Shown: piece after piece, positions 8,601 through 16,871 of the stretch
Numbering within the stretch: the stretch's first letter is position 1
Layout of the letters: each line of letters starts with the position of its first letter
Source: SHVO01 sp041906145
Lineage (GTDB): Bacteria > Pseudomonadota > Alphaproteobacteria > Rhodospirillales > Rhodospirillaceae
Direction of reading: 5' to 3'
NCBI GenBank assembly: GCA_041906145.1
Contig: JAYRJU010000001.1
Location: 434,001-498,000 of the forward strand
DNA length: 64,000 bases
Position numbers and translations under genes: made by a program
The notes under the pieces: generated by a model
Seen by the model: only the letters and a program-made list of their open reading frames with translations
What the model was told of the DNA's origin: nothing
Databases searched by the model: none

Positions 8601-10258
8601 AGATCAAGGTCGCCCAGGGCGCGAAGCCCGGTGAAGGCGGGCAGCTGCCCGGCTTCAAGGTGACCGTCGAAATCGCGACCCTGCGCCATGCGACGCCGGG
8701 CGTGATGCTGATCTCGCCCCCGCCGCACCACGACATCTATTCCATCGAAGATCTGGCGCAGCTCATCTACGACCTGAAGCAGATCAATCCGAAGGCACGC
8801 GTATGCGTGAAGCTGGTGGCGCGCAGCGGCATCGGCACCATTGCCGCCGGTGTCGCCAAGGCCAACGCCGACGTGATCCTCATTTCCGGTCATTCCGGCG
8901 GCACGGGCGCGAGCCCGCAGACCTCGATCAAGTTCGCCGGTTTGCCGTGGGAAATGGGCCTGACCGAAGTGCACCAGGTGCTGACCCTTAACCGTCTGCG
9001 CCACCGTGTCGTGCTGCGTACCGACGGCGGCATCAAGACCGGCCGTGACGTCGTGATTGCCGCCATGATGGGCGCCGAAGAGTTTGGCGTCGGCACAGCC
9101 TCGCTGATCGCCATGGGCTGCATCATGGTCCGCCAGTGCCATTCCAACACCTGCCCTGTCGGCGTGTGCACGCAGAACCCGGAACTGCGCAAGAAGTTCA
9201 CCGGCACGCCGGAAAAGGTCGTCAACCTGTTCAGCTTCCTGGCTGAAGAAGTGCGCGACATCCTCGCGAGCCTCGGCGTGAAGAGCCTGAACGAGATCAT
9301 CGGGCGCACGGATTTGTTGCACCAAGTCAGCCGCGGCGCGGCGCACCTGGACGACCTCGACCTTAACCCGCTGCTCGTACAGCCGGATTCCGGCGGTCTG
9401 CCGACGCGCAACATGACCAAGGGCCGCAACGAGGTCCCGGGCACCCTCGACGAGCAGATCATCGCGGACGCGAAGCCGTTGCTCGAGGACGGCGAGAAAA
9501 TGCAGCTGACCTACAACGTGCGCAACGTCCAGCGCGCGGTGGGCACCAAGATCAGCCACATGATCGTGACCAAGTACGGCATGACGGGCCTTCAGTCGGG
9601 CCATCTGACCGTGCGCCTGCGCGGTTCATGCGGTCAGTCGCTGGGCGCCTTCGGCGTGCAGGGCCTGAAGCTTGAAGTGTGGGGCGATTCGAACGACTAC
9701 GTCGGCAAGGGTCTTTCGGGCGCAACCATCGTGCTGCGTCCGACCACGGCGGCGACCTTCCGCTGGGCCGACAACACGATCATCGGCAATACGTGCCTTT
9801 ACGGCGCGACGTCGGGCAGATTATTCGCGGCCGGCCAGGCGGGCGAACGCTTCGGGGTGCGCAACTCCGGCGCGACGACCGTCATCGAAGGCTGCGGCTC
9901 CAACGCTTGCGAATATATGACGGGTGGTGTGGCGGTGATCCTCGGCAAGGTGGGCGCCAACTTCGGCGCCGGCATGACCGGCGGCATGGCCTTCGTGTAC
10001 GACCGCGAAAAGCTGTTCGAACACCGCGTCAACACCGACAACATCATCTACCAGCGCATCGAAGTCGGCCACTACGAGACGATGCTGCGCAACCTGGTGA
10101 AGGAACACCACAAGGAAACCAATTCGCCATGGGCCGAAGAACTCCTGGTGAACTGGGACCGCGAGGTTCGCAATTTCTGGCAGATCGTACCGAAGGAAAT
10201 GCTGACCCGCCTTGAAGTGCCGGTGACGCACGATGTCGCCGCAAAGCTGAAGGCGTAA
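5690..10258 (+). CDS. gltB: Glutamate synthase (NADPH) large subunit
   Basis: Alpha subunit of glutamate synthase, 1522 residues, the usual size. The first 42 residues are a propeptide; C43 in DSCGVG is the N-terminal nucleophile of the class II glutaminase domain. A central domain and the FMN-binding synthase domain follow (GEGGEVRSRYKPAPNGDNANSAIK region, then SGHSGGTGASPQTSIK). The 3Fe-4S ligands are C1144, C1150 and C1155 in the pattern CX5CX4C. The C-terminal beta-helix (GXXGXXX repeats) ends the protein. It is translated directly after gltD and a strong terminator follows, so gltDB is a two-gene operon. Confidence 0.97.
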   Translation: MNDITHIDPYQENGEEFVRNYQANVAKLTAAHAYNPEDEKDSCGVGMVASIDGKPRREVVESAIECLKVLFHRGAVDADGKTGDGAGIHLEIPQAFFREHVSRTGHVMPENETLCVGMVFLPKSDLGAQEVCRTIVESEMLNAGYYIYGWRQVPVDISIIGEKANATRPEIEQIMIANRRGLTGDDLERSLYLVRRRIEKRVMEDHINSFYICSLSSRSIIYKGMFLAEQLTAFYPDLLDARFVSSFAIYHQRYSTNTFPTWHLAQPFRMLAHNGEINTLLGNVNWMKAHECRLHHPSFGPQIEDLKPIIQPGGSDSATLDNVFELLCRAGRSAPMTRCLLVPESISQNAVMPESHRDLFGYCNAVMEPWDGPGAMCATDGRWVLGYMDRNGLRPMRYTITKDGLLIVGSETGMVRVNNADVVEKGRVGPGQMIGIDLKEGRLYHDKELKDSLAGKQPWGQWIKNTTHLDSIIKSPKAAKSTLTREELLRRQFAYGQTLEDLELILHPMALDGKEAIGSMGDDSPLAVLSDNYRGLHHFFRQNFSQVTNPPIDSLRETRVMTLNTRLGNLGNILDEAPDQCDLLQLSSPMLTTAQFQAMRKYMDDTAGDIDCTFDADGGENAMRAALQRIQTEAEEAVRAGKRHVILSDENVSEKRVALPMILAAASVHTHLIRQKLRTFTSVNVRSGEALDVHYFAVLIGVGSTTVNAYLAEEAVADRHRRGLFGDHSLEEVLKRYQKAIGDGLLKIMSKMGISVISSYRGGYNFESIGLSRSLVAEFFPGMSSRISGLGLAGIQKKVLEQHQRAFRTNVVTLPVGGFYRYRARSGEGHGHDGRLIHILQQAVEKDAYVTYQKYAEGVRKLPPLHLRDLLDFRPVTKPIGAEFVESTTEIRKRFVTPGMSLGALGPEAHGTLNIAMNRIGAKSDSGEGGEVRSRYKPAPNGDNANSAIKQIASGRFGVTAEYLNQCREIEIKVAQGAKPGEGGQLPGFKVTVEIATLRHATPGVMLISPPPHHDIYSIEDLAQLIYDLKQINPKARVCVKLVARSGIGTIAAGVAKANADVILISGHSGGTGASPQTSIKFAGLPWEMGLTEVHQVLTLNRLRHRVVLRTDGGIKTGRDVVIAAMMGAEEFGVGTASLIAMGCIMVRQCHSNTCPVGVCTQNPELRKKFTGTPEKVVNLFSFLAEEVRDILASLGVKSLNEIIGRTDLLHQVSRGAAHLDDLDLNPLLVQPDSGGLPTRNMTKGRNEVPGTLDEQIIADAKPLLEDGEKMQLTYNVRNVQRAVGTKISHMIVTKYGMTGLQSGHLTVRLRGSCGQSLGAFGVQGLKLEVWGDSNDYVGKGLSGATIVLRPTTAATFRWADNTIIGNTCLYGATSGRLFAAGQAGERFGVRNSGATTVIEGCGSNACEYMTGGVAVILGKVGANFGAGMTGGMAFVYDREKLFEHRVNTDNIIYQRIEVGHYETMLRNLVKEHHKETNSPWAEELLVNWDREVRNFWQIVPKEMLTRLEVPVTHDVAAKLKA

Positions 10259-10278
10259 AGTCCGCTTCCGACAAAGAC

Positions 10279-10312
10279 AAAGGGCGCAAGCTTCGCAGCT
10301 TGCGCCCTTTTT
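10279..10312. terminator. Bidirectional intrinsic terminator between gltB and the aminopeptidase gene
   Basis: A perfect 11-bp stem, GGGCGCAAGCT/AGCTTGCGCCC, with a TCGC loop, flanked by AAA on the left and TTTTT on the right. It lies 20 nt after the gltB stop and just past the end of the convergent aminopeptidase gene, so it can serve both strands. Confidence 0.9.
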
Positions 10313-10327
10313 GTTTGATTAACCGGC

Positions 10328-11752
10328 TTAATGCGCCTGCGGCTCGGTGAACTTCGCCGTGATCGCCGCGAACATCGCGCGCTGGCCAAGCGCTTCGCCG
10401 CCGGCGGGACGGCCGGGACGATCGCCGGGATTCCATGCGTAGGTGTCGACGTGCACCCACAGCGGCGCGGGGCCTTCTTTGGGCGTGACAAACTCCTTCA
10501 GGAACAGCGCCGCGGTGATGGCGCCGGCGAAGGGCGAGTCACCGGCGTTGTTCATGTCGGCGATCTTGCTGTCGATCATCTTGCGATAGGGTTTCCACAA
10601 CGGGAGACGCCACCACGGATCGAAGGCCGTGCGCGAGGCCTGCGCCAGCGCGGCGGCGAGGTCTTCATCGTCGGTGAACAGCGCGGGAAGCTCGGGACCC
10701 AAGGCCGTGCGCGCCGCGCCGGTGAGGGTCGCGAAATCAACCAGCAACGCGGGTTTCTCGCCAATCGCTTCGGTGAGCGCGTCGCCGAGCACGAGGCGGC
10801 CTTCGGCGTCGGTGTTGCCGATTTCGACCGTCGTGCCTTTGCGCGTGGCGAGCACATCGCCGGGACGGAAGGCGTTGCCCGCGACGGCGTTTTCGACCGC
10901 CGGAATCAGAACGCGCAGGCGCACAGGGAGCTTCGCCGCCATGATCATATGCGCGAGGCCAAGCACGGTAGCGGCGCCGCCCATATCTTTCTTCATGAGC
11001 GCCATGGCGCTGGCGGGTTTCAGATCGAGACCGCCGGTGTCGAAGCACACACCTTTGCCCACCAGCGTGACCTTCGGGGCCGAGGCGCGGCCCCACTTGA
11101 TGTCGAGCAGGCGCGGCGCGCTGGAACTGGCGCGGCCAACCGCATGAATCATCGGATAATTCGCGCGCAAGAGCTCATCGCCCGTAGTGACGGTGAACGA
11201 GGCGTCATGCGCGGTCGCGAGATCGCGAGCGGCTTTCTCAAGATGATCCGGCAACATGTCGGCCGCCGGCGTGTTCACGAGATCGCGCGTGAGGCAGGCC
11301 GCTTCGACCGCGAAGGTGACGTAGGCGCGGTTACAGCCTTCAGGCCACACGAGCTTCGCGCGTTCAGAGATGGGTTCGGACTTGTAGCGCGCAAAGGCGT
11401 AGCCGCCGAGCGCCCAGGCCAGCGCGGCCCAGGTCGCGAAATCGGCCGGCGCGGCGCCGACGGTTTCGGCGAGCGCATATGTGCCTTTGGGAAGCGACTT
11501 CGCGAGACCGCCGGTGGCCCAGGGATCATCGCCGCGTCCGAGACCCAGTACGACCAGCGCGACCCGCCCGCTTTCATCCGGCACGACGGCGACGGACCCG
11601 GCATCCGGTTTGAAGCCGGTGGACGACAACCACGCGCGGACGTGCTCCGGCTGCGCGGCGCTCCAGGTCTCGAAACGGTCGGCGGCGACGGCGGTGAGAG
11701 GAGTGGCCGGCACGCCGGCCTCGACAAGCAGAGAGAGGATGAATGTTTTCAT
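10328..11752 (-). CDS. M17 leucyl aminopeptidase family protein
   Basis: Cytosolic metallo-aminopeptidase of 474 residues that removes N-terminal amino acids from peptides. The N-terminal half is the less conserved macro-like domain; the catalytic half carries VGKGVCFDTGGLDLKP and the M17 signature NTDAEGRLVLGDALTEA, which provide the two-metal site. The size fits PepB/LAP (450-500). The start is an ATG at 11752; no clear Shine-Dalgarno is seen. It shares a terminator with gltB. Substrate preference cannot be read from the sequence. Confidence 0.92.
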   Translation of the reverse strand: MKTFILSLLVEAGVPATPLTAVAADRFETWSAAQPEHVRAWLSSTGFKPDAGSVAVVPDESGRVALVVLGLGRGDDPWATGGLAKSLPKGTYALAETVGAAPADFATWAALAWALGGYAFARYKSEPISERAKLVWPEGCNRAYVTFAVEAACLTRDLVNTPAADMLPDHLEKAARDLATAHDASFTVTTGDELLRANYPMIHAVGRASSSAPRLLDIKWGRASAPKVTLVGKGVCFDTGGLDLKPASAMALMKKDMGGAATVLGLAHMIMAAKLPVRLRVLIPAVENAVAGNAFRPGDVLATRKGTTVEIGNTDAEGRLVLGDALTEAIGEKPALLVDFATLTGAARTALGPELPALFTDDEDLAAALAQASRTAFDPWWRLPLWKPYRKMIDSKIADMNNAGDSPFAGAITAALFLKEFVTPKEGPAPLWVHVDTYAWNPGDRPGRPAGGEALGQRAMFAAITAKFTEPQAH

Positions 11753-11799
11753 GGCCGCGAGGCTAGCGAGATCAGCCCGCGATCACAAGGCGCGCAGAA

Positions 11800-12924
11800 T
11801 CAGGAGTGTTTATTCGATAGGGGCAATTGCAAGAGCGCTTTACGGGCGGGTGCGGCCGGTTTGTCCGGCGTGGCGGGCGGTGGATTGGCTTGGACGGCGC
11901 TGGGCTCCATGAGGCCGTTTTCGACGTAGTACTTGTCGGCGCCGCGCTGGACGGGCACGCCAATGTCGCGCGCCGCGAGCGCGCGGTCCATGAAACGGCC
12001 GCGGGGATGACCTTTCTGAAACAAGGGCGCATTGCGCTCATGCCAGATCGCACGAACGATGCCGTAGGCGAGATCGGCGCTCATGGTGTCGCGGCCCACG
12101 AGAACCGAGCCCACATCGAGGGTCGGGATGGCCGGGTGATCGCCGTAGGTTTTCGCCGGGATCACGCCCTGACTATAGTAGGGGAATATCTTCGGCAGTT
12201 TTTCTGCGATTGGACCGTCAATAGGCACGAAAGAAATCGGCGTGCGGCTGGCGAGATCTTCCAGCGCGAGCACGGGCGCGCCGCTGACCATGAACATGGC
12301 GTCGACCTCGCCCTTCTCCAGCGCGCCGGTGATGGCGGCGAAGTCGTAGGTACGCATTTGGACGCTGTCCCATTTCACGCCGTAGGCGGAGAGGATCAGC
12401 TTGGCGGTGCCGGCGGTGGCCGAGGCTTCGCCGCCGATGGCGACCTTCTTGCCCTTGAGATCGGTGACCGCCTTGATGGGCGAGCCTTTTTTCACGACAA
12501 GATGCACGTTGGAGGGATACAGGCGCGCGATCATGCGCAAGTTGCGCATCGGCTCTTGCCCCTGATAGGCCGACGTGCCGCGATAAGCCCACGACAAGGT
12601 ATCGGCCTGGGACAGCGCGAGTTCGAGATCGCCGCGGCTGACGGCGCGCAGGTTCTCGGCTGGATCGATGGTGGTTTGCGCCACCGCGATCAGACCCGGA
12701 ACGCCGCAGCTGCCGCCGCGATCGCATTCCCGCGAGCCTGGGGGATTGGAAATGGCGTTGGCGACAAGGCCGCCGAACGGGAAGTCCGTGGCGCCGGTGG
12801 GCCCCGCGCCGATGCGCATGACCTTCATGTCCTGGGCGTAGAGGGCGGCGGACATTGCACCGATGCCCAAAGCCGCGAGGCTGAGCACCAATATGTGACG
12901 TTTTACGGCCTTAAACAGACTCAC
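11800..12924 (-). CDS. TAXI-family TRAP transporter solute-binding protein, orphan
   Basis: Periplasmic receptor of 374 residues with an N-terminal signal peptide (hydrophobic about 10-30, ending ALYAQ). The TAXI-typical start of the mature protein is MRIGAGPTGATDFPFGGLVANAIS, and KKVAIGGEASATAGTAKLIL follows in the ligand-binding fold. Known TAXI receptors deliver dicarboxylates or amino acids to a fused DctQM permease. No TRAP membrane gene lies nearby, so it either works with a distant permease or is a stand-alone sensor. The start is a GTG at 12924. The Pro/Ala-rich C-terminal tail (about 345-365) is unusual. Ligand unknown. Confidence 0.88.
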   Translation of the reverse strand: MSLFKAVKRHILVLSLAALGIGAMSAALYAQDMKVMRIGAGPTGATDFPFGGLVANAISNPPGSRECDRGGSCGVPGLIAVAQTTIDPAENLRAVSRGDLELALSQADTLSWAYRGTSAYQGQEPMRNLRMIARLYPSNVHLVVKKGSPIKAVTDLKGKKVAIGGEASATAGTAKLILSAYGVKWDSVQMRTYDFAAITGALEKGEVDAMFMVSGAPVLALEDLASRTPISFVPIDGPIAEKLPKIFPYYSQGVIPAKTYGDHPAIPTLDVGSVLVGRDTMSADLAYGIVRAIWHERNAPLFQKGHPRGRFMDRALAARDIGVPVQRGADKYYVENGLMEPSAVQANPPPATPDKPAAPARKALLQLPLSNKHS

Positions 12925-13133
12925 GGCGCAACCTGACTCTTATCGTCGGCGCGGAGTCCCTGTTCGCGGAAGTCCCCCGCGCGAATTTCCCTCGATAACA
13001 CATCCAACGCTTGGGCGGCACGTTTCGTTGTCGAAAGGTGCAGAAATTTTCCGTGACGTGGCGTATGACCCACAAAGGTCCCATATCCGGCGCGCGCGAA
13101 TCACGCGCCGCCGCCGTTACGTTGAGGTCGCTC

Positions 13134-13898
13134 ATGCTCGATATTCGCCAGATTCCAGTGCTTTCGGACAATTTCGTGTACCTGGTGCGCGAGCCCGCGA
13201 GCGGCGCGGTGGCGGTGGTGGACCCCGCGGTGTCCGAGCCGATCCTCGAAGAAGCGAAGCGGCTGGGCTGGAAAATCACCCATATCCTGAACACCCACCA
13301 TCATCCCGACCATGTGGGCGGAAATATGGAGATCAAGGAGGCCACGGGCTGCGTGATCGTCGGTCCGGGGCACGATCCCGACCGGATTCCCGGCATGGAT
13401 GTTCAGCTGAAAGACGGCGCGACCTATGACCTTGGGGAGGAGACGGCCCAGGTCTTCTTCGTGCCCGGCCACACCCGCGGGCATATCGCCTACTGGTTCA
13501 AGGACAGCGACGCGCTGTTCTGCGGCGATACGATGTTCTCGATCGGATGCGGGCGTCTGTTCGAGGGCACACCGCAAGAGATGTGGACGAGCCTCAAGCG
13601 CCTGCGCGCGCTGCCGCCCGCAACGCGGATTTTCTGCGCCCACGAATATACCGAGAGCAATATCCGATTCGCGGTGACGGTCGATCCGGAGAACGCGGCC
13701 TTGAGAAAACGCGAACATGACGTGAAGGCCCTGCGCGCGGCTGGAAAACCCTCGGTGCCGTCGCTGCTCGGGGAAGAAAAAGCGGCCAATCCGTTCCTGC
13801 GCGCCGATGCGCCCGAGCTCGCGGCAGCGATTGGGATGGCGGGACGCGATCCGGTGGATGTGTTCGCCGAAGTGCGCCGCCGTAAGGACGTGTTTTAG
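13134..13898 (+). CDS. gloB: Hydroxyacylglutathione hydrolase (glyoxalase II)
   Basis: Hydrolyses S-D-lactoylglutathione to D-lactate and glutathione, the second step of methylglyoxal detoxification. It has 254 residues; the ATG at 13134 gives the canonical N-terminus MLDIRQIPVLSDNFVY. The binuclear metal site is THHHPDH (54-60), followed by GHTRGHIAYW, FCGDTMFSIGCGR and CAHEYT. The C-terminal HAGH-type domain ends FAEVRRRKDVF. An in-frame extension to 13011 has no family match. The neighbours on both sides are on the opposite strand, so it is probably monocistronic. Confidence 0.95.
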   Translation: MLDIRQIPVLSDNFVYLVREPASGAVAVVDPAVSEPILEEAKRLGWKITHILNTHHHPDHVGGNMEIKEATGCVIVGPGHDPDRIPGMDVQLKDGATYDLGEETAQVFFVPGHTRGHIAYWFKDSDALFCGDTMFSIGCGRLFEGTPQEMWTSLKRLRALPPATRIFCAHEYTESNIRFAVTVDPENAALRKREHDVKALRAAGKPSVPSLLGEEKAANPFLRADAPELAAAIGMAGRDPVDVFAEVRRRKDVF

Positions 13899-13907
13899 TC
13901 CGCGTTC

Positions 13908-14552
13908 TTATTTCGCGTCCGGGTCAATCCGCAGCGTCGGGAGCGTGATATTCCAGCGGATGGAGGCGAGCCTTAGGATGAGGATCACGGCCGAACTGAC
14001 GCTGCCGGCCATGCTGGGCTGAAAACCGAGCTGGCGCAGAACCACGTAGGCGATCAGGCCCGCGATGCACGCCGTGACGTAGAGTTCCGATTTGCGGAAG
14101 ATCAGCGGGATTTCCGCGGTTAGAACATCGCGGATCAACCCGCCGGCGCATCCCGTGATGGCGCCCATCAAGATAGTGATGAGTTCCGATTGGCCGCGTT
14201 CCTCGGCGATGCGCGCGCCGGCGATGGCGAAGAGCGCCAATCCGACAGCATCGGCGAGTTGAAGGGCCCGGTCGGGCGGGGTGAAGAACTTCACCCAGGC
14301 CCAGGTCGCCGCCGCCGCGCCCAGGCATACAATGATGTGGGTGGAATCCACCATCCAGAACACGGGCCGATCCAGCAGCACATCACGGATCGTGCCGCCG
14401 CCGGTGGCGGTGACCATGGCGAGCACCGCGACGCCAATGGGGTCGAGATGACGCCGGCCCGCCGCGAGCGCGCCGCTGCATGCGAACACGCCTACGCCGA
14501 GCAGGGTGAAAAGATAGAGAAGTTGCGTCGTATCGTGGAGCGGCGCTGACAT
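13908..14552 (-). CDS. Trimeric intracellular cation (TRIC) channel-like membrane protein (UPF0126)
   Basis: Integral membrane protein of 214 residues made of two tandem glycine-rich units, each ending in a conserved GGG/GG(L)IRDVL segment (TATGGGTIRDVLLDRPVFW and GCAGGLIRDVLTAEIPLI). This is the hallmark of the YadS/UPF0126 family now classed as bacterial TRIC channels. About seven membrane segments are visible. It is inferred to conduct K+ or other monovalent cations; the physiological role is unknown. The gene lies upstream of phaB on the same strand, 10 bp from convergent gloB. Confidence 0.88.
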   Translation of the reverse strand: MSAPLHDTTQLLYLFTLLGVGVFACSGALAAGRRHLDPIGVAVLAMVTATGGGTIRDVLLDRPVFWMVDSTHIIVCLGAAAATWAWVKFFTPPDRALQLADAVGLALFAIAGARIAEERGQSELITILMGAITGCAGGLIRDVLTAEIPLIFRKSELYVTACIAGLIAYVVLRQLGFQPSMAGSVSSAVILILRLASIRWNITLPTLRIDPDAK

Positions 14553-14587
14553 GTCCTAAACGGCTGGCGCTAAAACCAAGCGGCCGC

Positions 14588-15313
14588 CTAGTACATGTGC
14601 TGGCCGCCGTTGACGGAGATGGTCGAGCCGGTGATGAAGTCCGCGTCGTCGGCGATCAGGAACATGACCGAGCGGGCGATGTCCTCGGCGCGGCCGAGAC
14701 GGCCGACCGGGATACGCGCGATGATCTTTTCCAGAACGGCGGGCGGCACCGCGCGCACCATGTCCGTATCCACATAGCCCGGCGCGATGGCGTTGACGGT
14801 GATGCCCTTGCCGGCGCCTTCCTGCGCCAAGGCTTTCGTAAAGCCGTGAATGCCCGACTTGGCGGCAGCGTAATTCACCTGGCCGTACTGGCCGGCCTGA
14901 CCGTTGATCGAGCCGACGTTGACGATGCGGCCAAAGGAACGTTCACGCATGCTGTCGATCACGAGGCGGCACATGTTGAAGCAGGATCCGAGGTTGGTAT
15001 CGATGACCGATTGCCACTGCTTCGGGTCCATCTTGTGCAGCGTGCCGTCGCGCGTAATGCCGGCATTGTTGATGACGATGTCGATGGGACCGAGATCCGC
15101 GACGATCTTTGCCACCCCTTCCTTACATGCGTCGAAATTGCTCACATCGAACTTGTAGGTCGGGATGCCGGTTTCGTTCGTGAAGGCTTTCGCGGCGCCG
15201 TCATCGCCGCCGTAGTTGGCGGCCACACGGTAGCCCGCTTTCGACAGAGCAACAGAGATCGCTTTACCAATGCCCCGGGTTCCCCCGGTCACCACAGCCA
15301 CGCGCGCAGTCAT
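14588..15313 (-). CDS. phaB: Acetoacetyl-CoA reductase
   Basis: NADPH-dependent short-chain dehydrogenase making (R)-3-hydroxybutyryl-CoA, the monomer for polyhydroxybutyrate. It has 241 residues: cofactor motif TGGTRGIG (9-16), NNAG (82-85) and catalytic S135, Y148, K152 (VNYAAAKSG). The C-terminal FITGSTISVNGGQHMY is diagnostic for PhaB. The ATG at 15313 follows AGAAGGGG at good spacing. No phaA thiolase lies beside it. The synthase genes are about 1.5 kb away beyond the MATE gene, so the pathway is locally clustered but not one operon. Confidence 0.93.
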   Translation of the reverse strand: MTARVAVVTGGTRGIGKAISVALSKAGYRVAANYGGDDGAAKAFTNETGIPTYKFDVSNFDACKEGVAKIVADLGPIDIVINNAGITRDGTLHKMDPKQWQSVIDTNLGSCFNMCRLVIDSMRERSFGRIVNVGSINGQAGQYGQVNYAAAKSGIHGFTKALAQEGAGKGITVNAIAPGYVDTDMVRAVPPAVLEKIIARIPVGRLGRAEDIARSVMFLIADDADFITGSTISVNGGQHMY

Positions 15314-15482
15314 GAATGAAATCCCCTTCTTGTTTCTCAGTTGATAATAGGGGAGCAAACGCGGCGCCGCCAAGGTAATGCTTGTGATGCGGCGCAACAC
15401 AAATGCAAAGCCCCCCTCGCGCGCGGTCAATTGACATCGATACGCGACACCCGTATCCCCGCCTGCCCTGCAAGCGATCGCC

Positions 15483-16871
15483 ATGACCACCGCTTCTTCT
15501 CGGCTGACATTCGGACAAGAAACGTCCGCCACGCTGCGGTTGGCCACGCCGCTGGCCGCCGCCGCCGTCGCGCAGATGGGCATGGGGCTGACCGACACGA
15601 TCCTGCTTGGAAGCCTGGGCCGGGACGCGCTTGCCGCCGGGGGCCTGGGCGCGGGCCTTTTCTTCACCACAACCGCCATCATGCAAGCCGCCATGACCGG
15701 GGTGGGCGTGCTGGTCGCCCATGCACGCGGCGCCGGGGCCTACGATCAGGTTTCGCCCATTTTCCGGGCCGGAACGCTGCTCGCCCTGTTCGCCTCCGTG
15801 CCGGTGATGGCGCTTCTGGCCTTCTTGGAACCCTTGCTTCTTTTGATCGGCGAACCGGGCCAGTTGGCCCACGATGTCGGTCAGTATGAGCGGATTCTGC
15901 TGCTGGCCGCACCGGCGAGCCTGCTGCTTGGCACGCAACGCACGTACCTGGCGGCCATCGGTCGGCCGCACGTCGTCATGGCCGTGACCATCATCGCCGT
16001 CGTGCTGAACGGCCTGCTCAACTATGGCCTGCTGCACGGCGCCTGGGGCTTGCCGAACATGGGCTATCTGGGCTCGGCGACCGCGAGCGCTATCGCGCTA
16101 TGGGTGATGGCCGGAGCAACGGCGCTGGTCATCCGCTCGCAGTCTTCCATGCGCACTTACCTGTTCATGGGCAAAGTCGATTGGACGATCCTGCGCGAGC
16201 TGTTCCACATGGGCTGGCCCATCGCCGCCACGGTCGCGGTTGAGTTGGCCTTGTTCGCCGCCAGCGGCCTGATGATGGGTGTTCTTGGCAATACGGCCCT
16301 TGCCGCCCATCAGGTCGCGATCAATATCGCCTCGACGACATTCATGGTGCCGTTCGCCGTATCGCAGGCCGTGAACGTTCGGGTCGGTTTCCATCTCGGC
16401 GCGCGAGACCCACTGGCCGCGCAGCGCGCGGGCCTGGTCGCTTTCGCTCTCGGCATCGGGTTCATGGTGATCGCCGCCATGATCTTTCTGGCCGTCCCGT
16501 ATCAAATGGCGCTGCTGTTCAATCTGGATCCGATGAACCCGGGGGACGCGGAAGTGATTAAGCTGGTGATCAAACTGCTCGCCGTCGGCGCGGTGTTCCA
16601 GGTGTTCGACGGTGCACAGGTCATCGCGGCCGGCATCTTGCGTGGTTACAAGGACACGCGTGTGCCGATGGTCATGGCAGCCTTCAGCTATTGGGGGATT
16701 GGGTTCCCGGTGGCGTGGGCGCTGGCGTTCGCGATGAATGCGGGACCAAGCAGCGTGTGGTGGGGTCTCGCGATCGGCCTCATGGCAGCGACCGCATTTT
16801 TAGGCCTGCGCGTCTGGCGTCTCAGTCATCGCCGCATCGGTGATTTCAGCCAATCGATCAACGGTCCATAA
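15483..16871 (+). CDS. MATE-family multidrug efflux transporter
   Basis: Inner-membrane Na+ or H+ antiporter of 462 residues with about 12 membrane segments in two homologous halves. N-terminal landmarks typical of NorM-like proteins are ATPLAAAAVAQMGMGLTDTILLG and GVLVAHARGAG; the second half has FHMGWPIAATVAVELALF and AHQVAINIAST. It is divergent from phaB. Its 3' end overlaps the phaC coding sequence on the opposite strand by 46 bp. Substrate unknown. Nothing in the sequence ties it to polyhydroxyalkanoate metabolism beyond position. Confidence 0.92.
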   Translation: MTTASSRLTFGQETSATLRLATPLAAAAVAQMGMGLTDTILLGSLGRDALAAGGLGAGLFFTTTAIMQAAMTGVGVLVAHARGAGAYDQVSPIFRAGTLLALFASVPVMALLAFLEPLLLLIGEPGQLAHDVGQYERILLLAAPASLLLGTQRTYLAAIGRPHVVMAVTIIAVVLNGLLNYGLLHGAWGLPNMGYLGSATASAIALWVMAGATALVIRSQSSMRTYLFMGKVDWTILRELFHMGWPIAATVAVELALFAASGLMMGVLGNTALAAHQVAINIASTTFMVPFAVSQAVNVRVGFHLGARDPLAAQRAGLVAFALGIGFMVIAAMIFLAVPYQMALLFNLDPMNPGDAEVIKLVIKLLAVGAVFQVFDGAQVIAAGILRGYKDTRVPMVMAAFSYWGIGFPVAWALAFAMNAGPSSVWWGLAIGLMAATAFLGLRVWRLSHRRIGDFSQSINGP

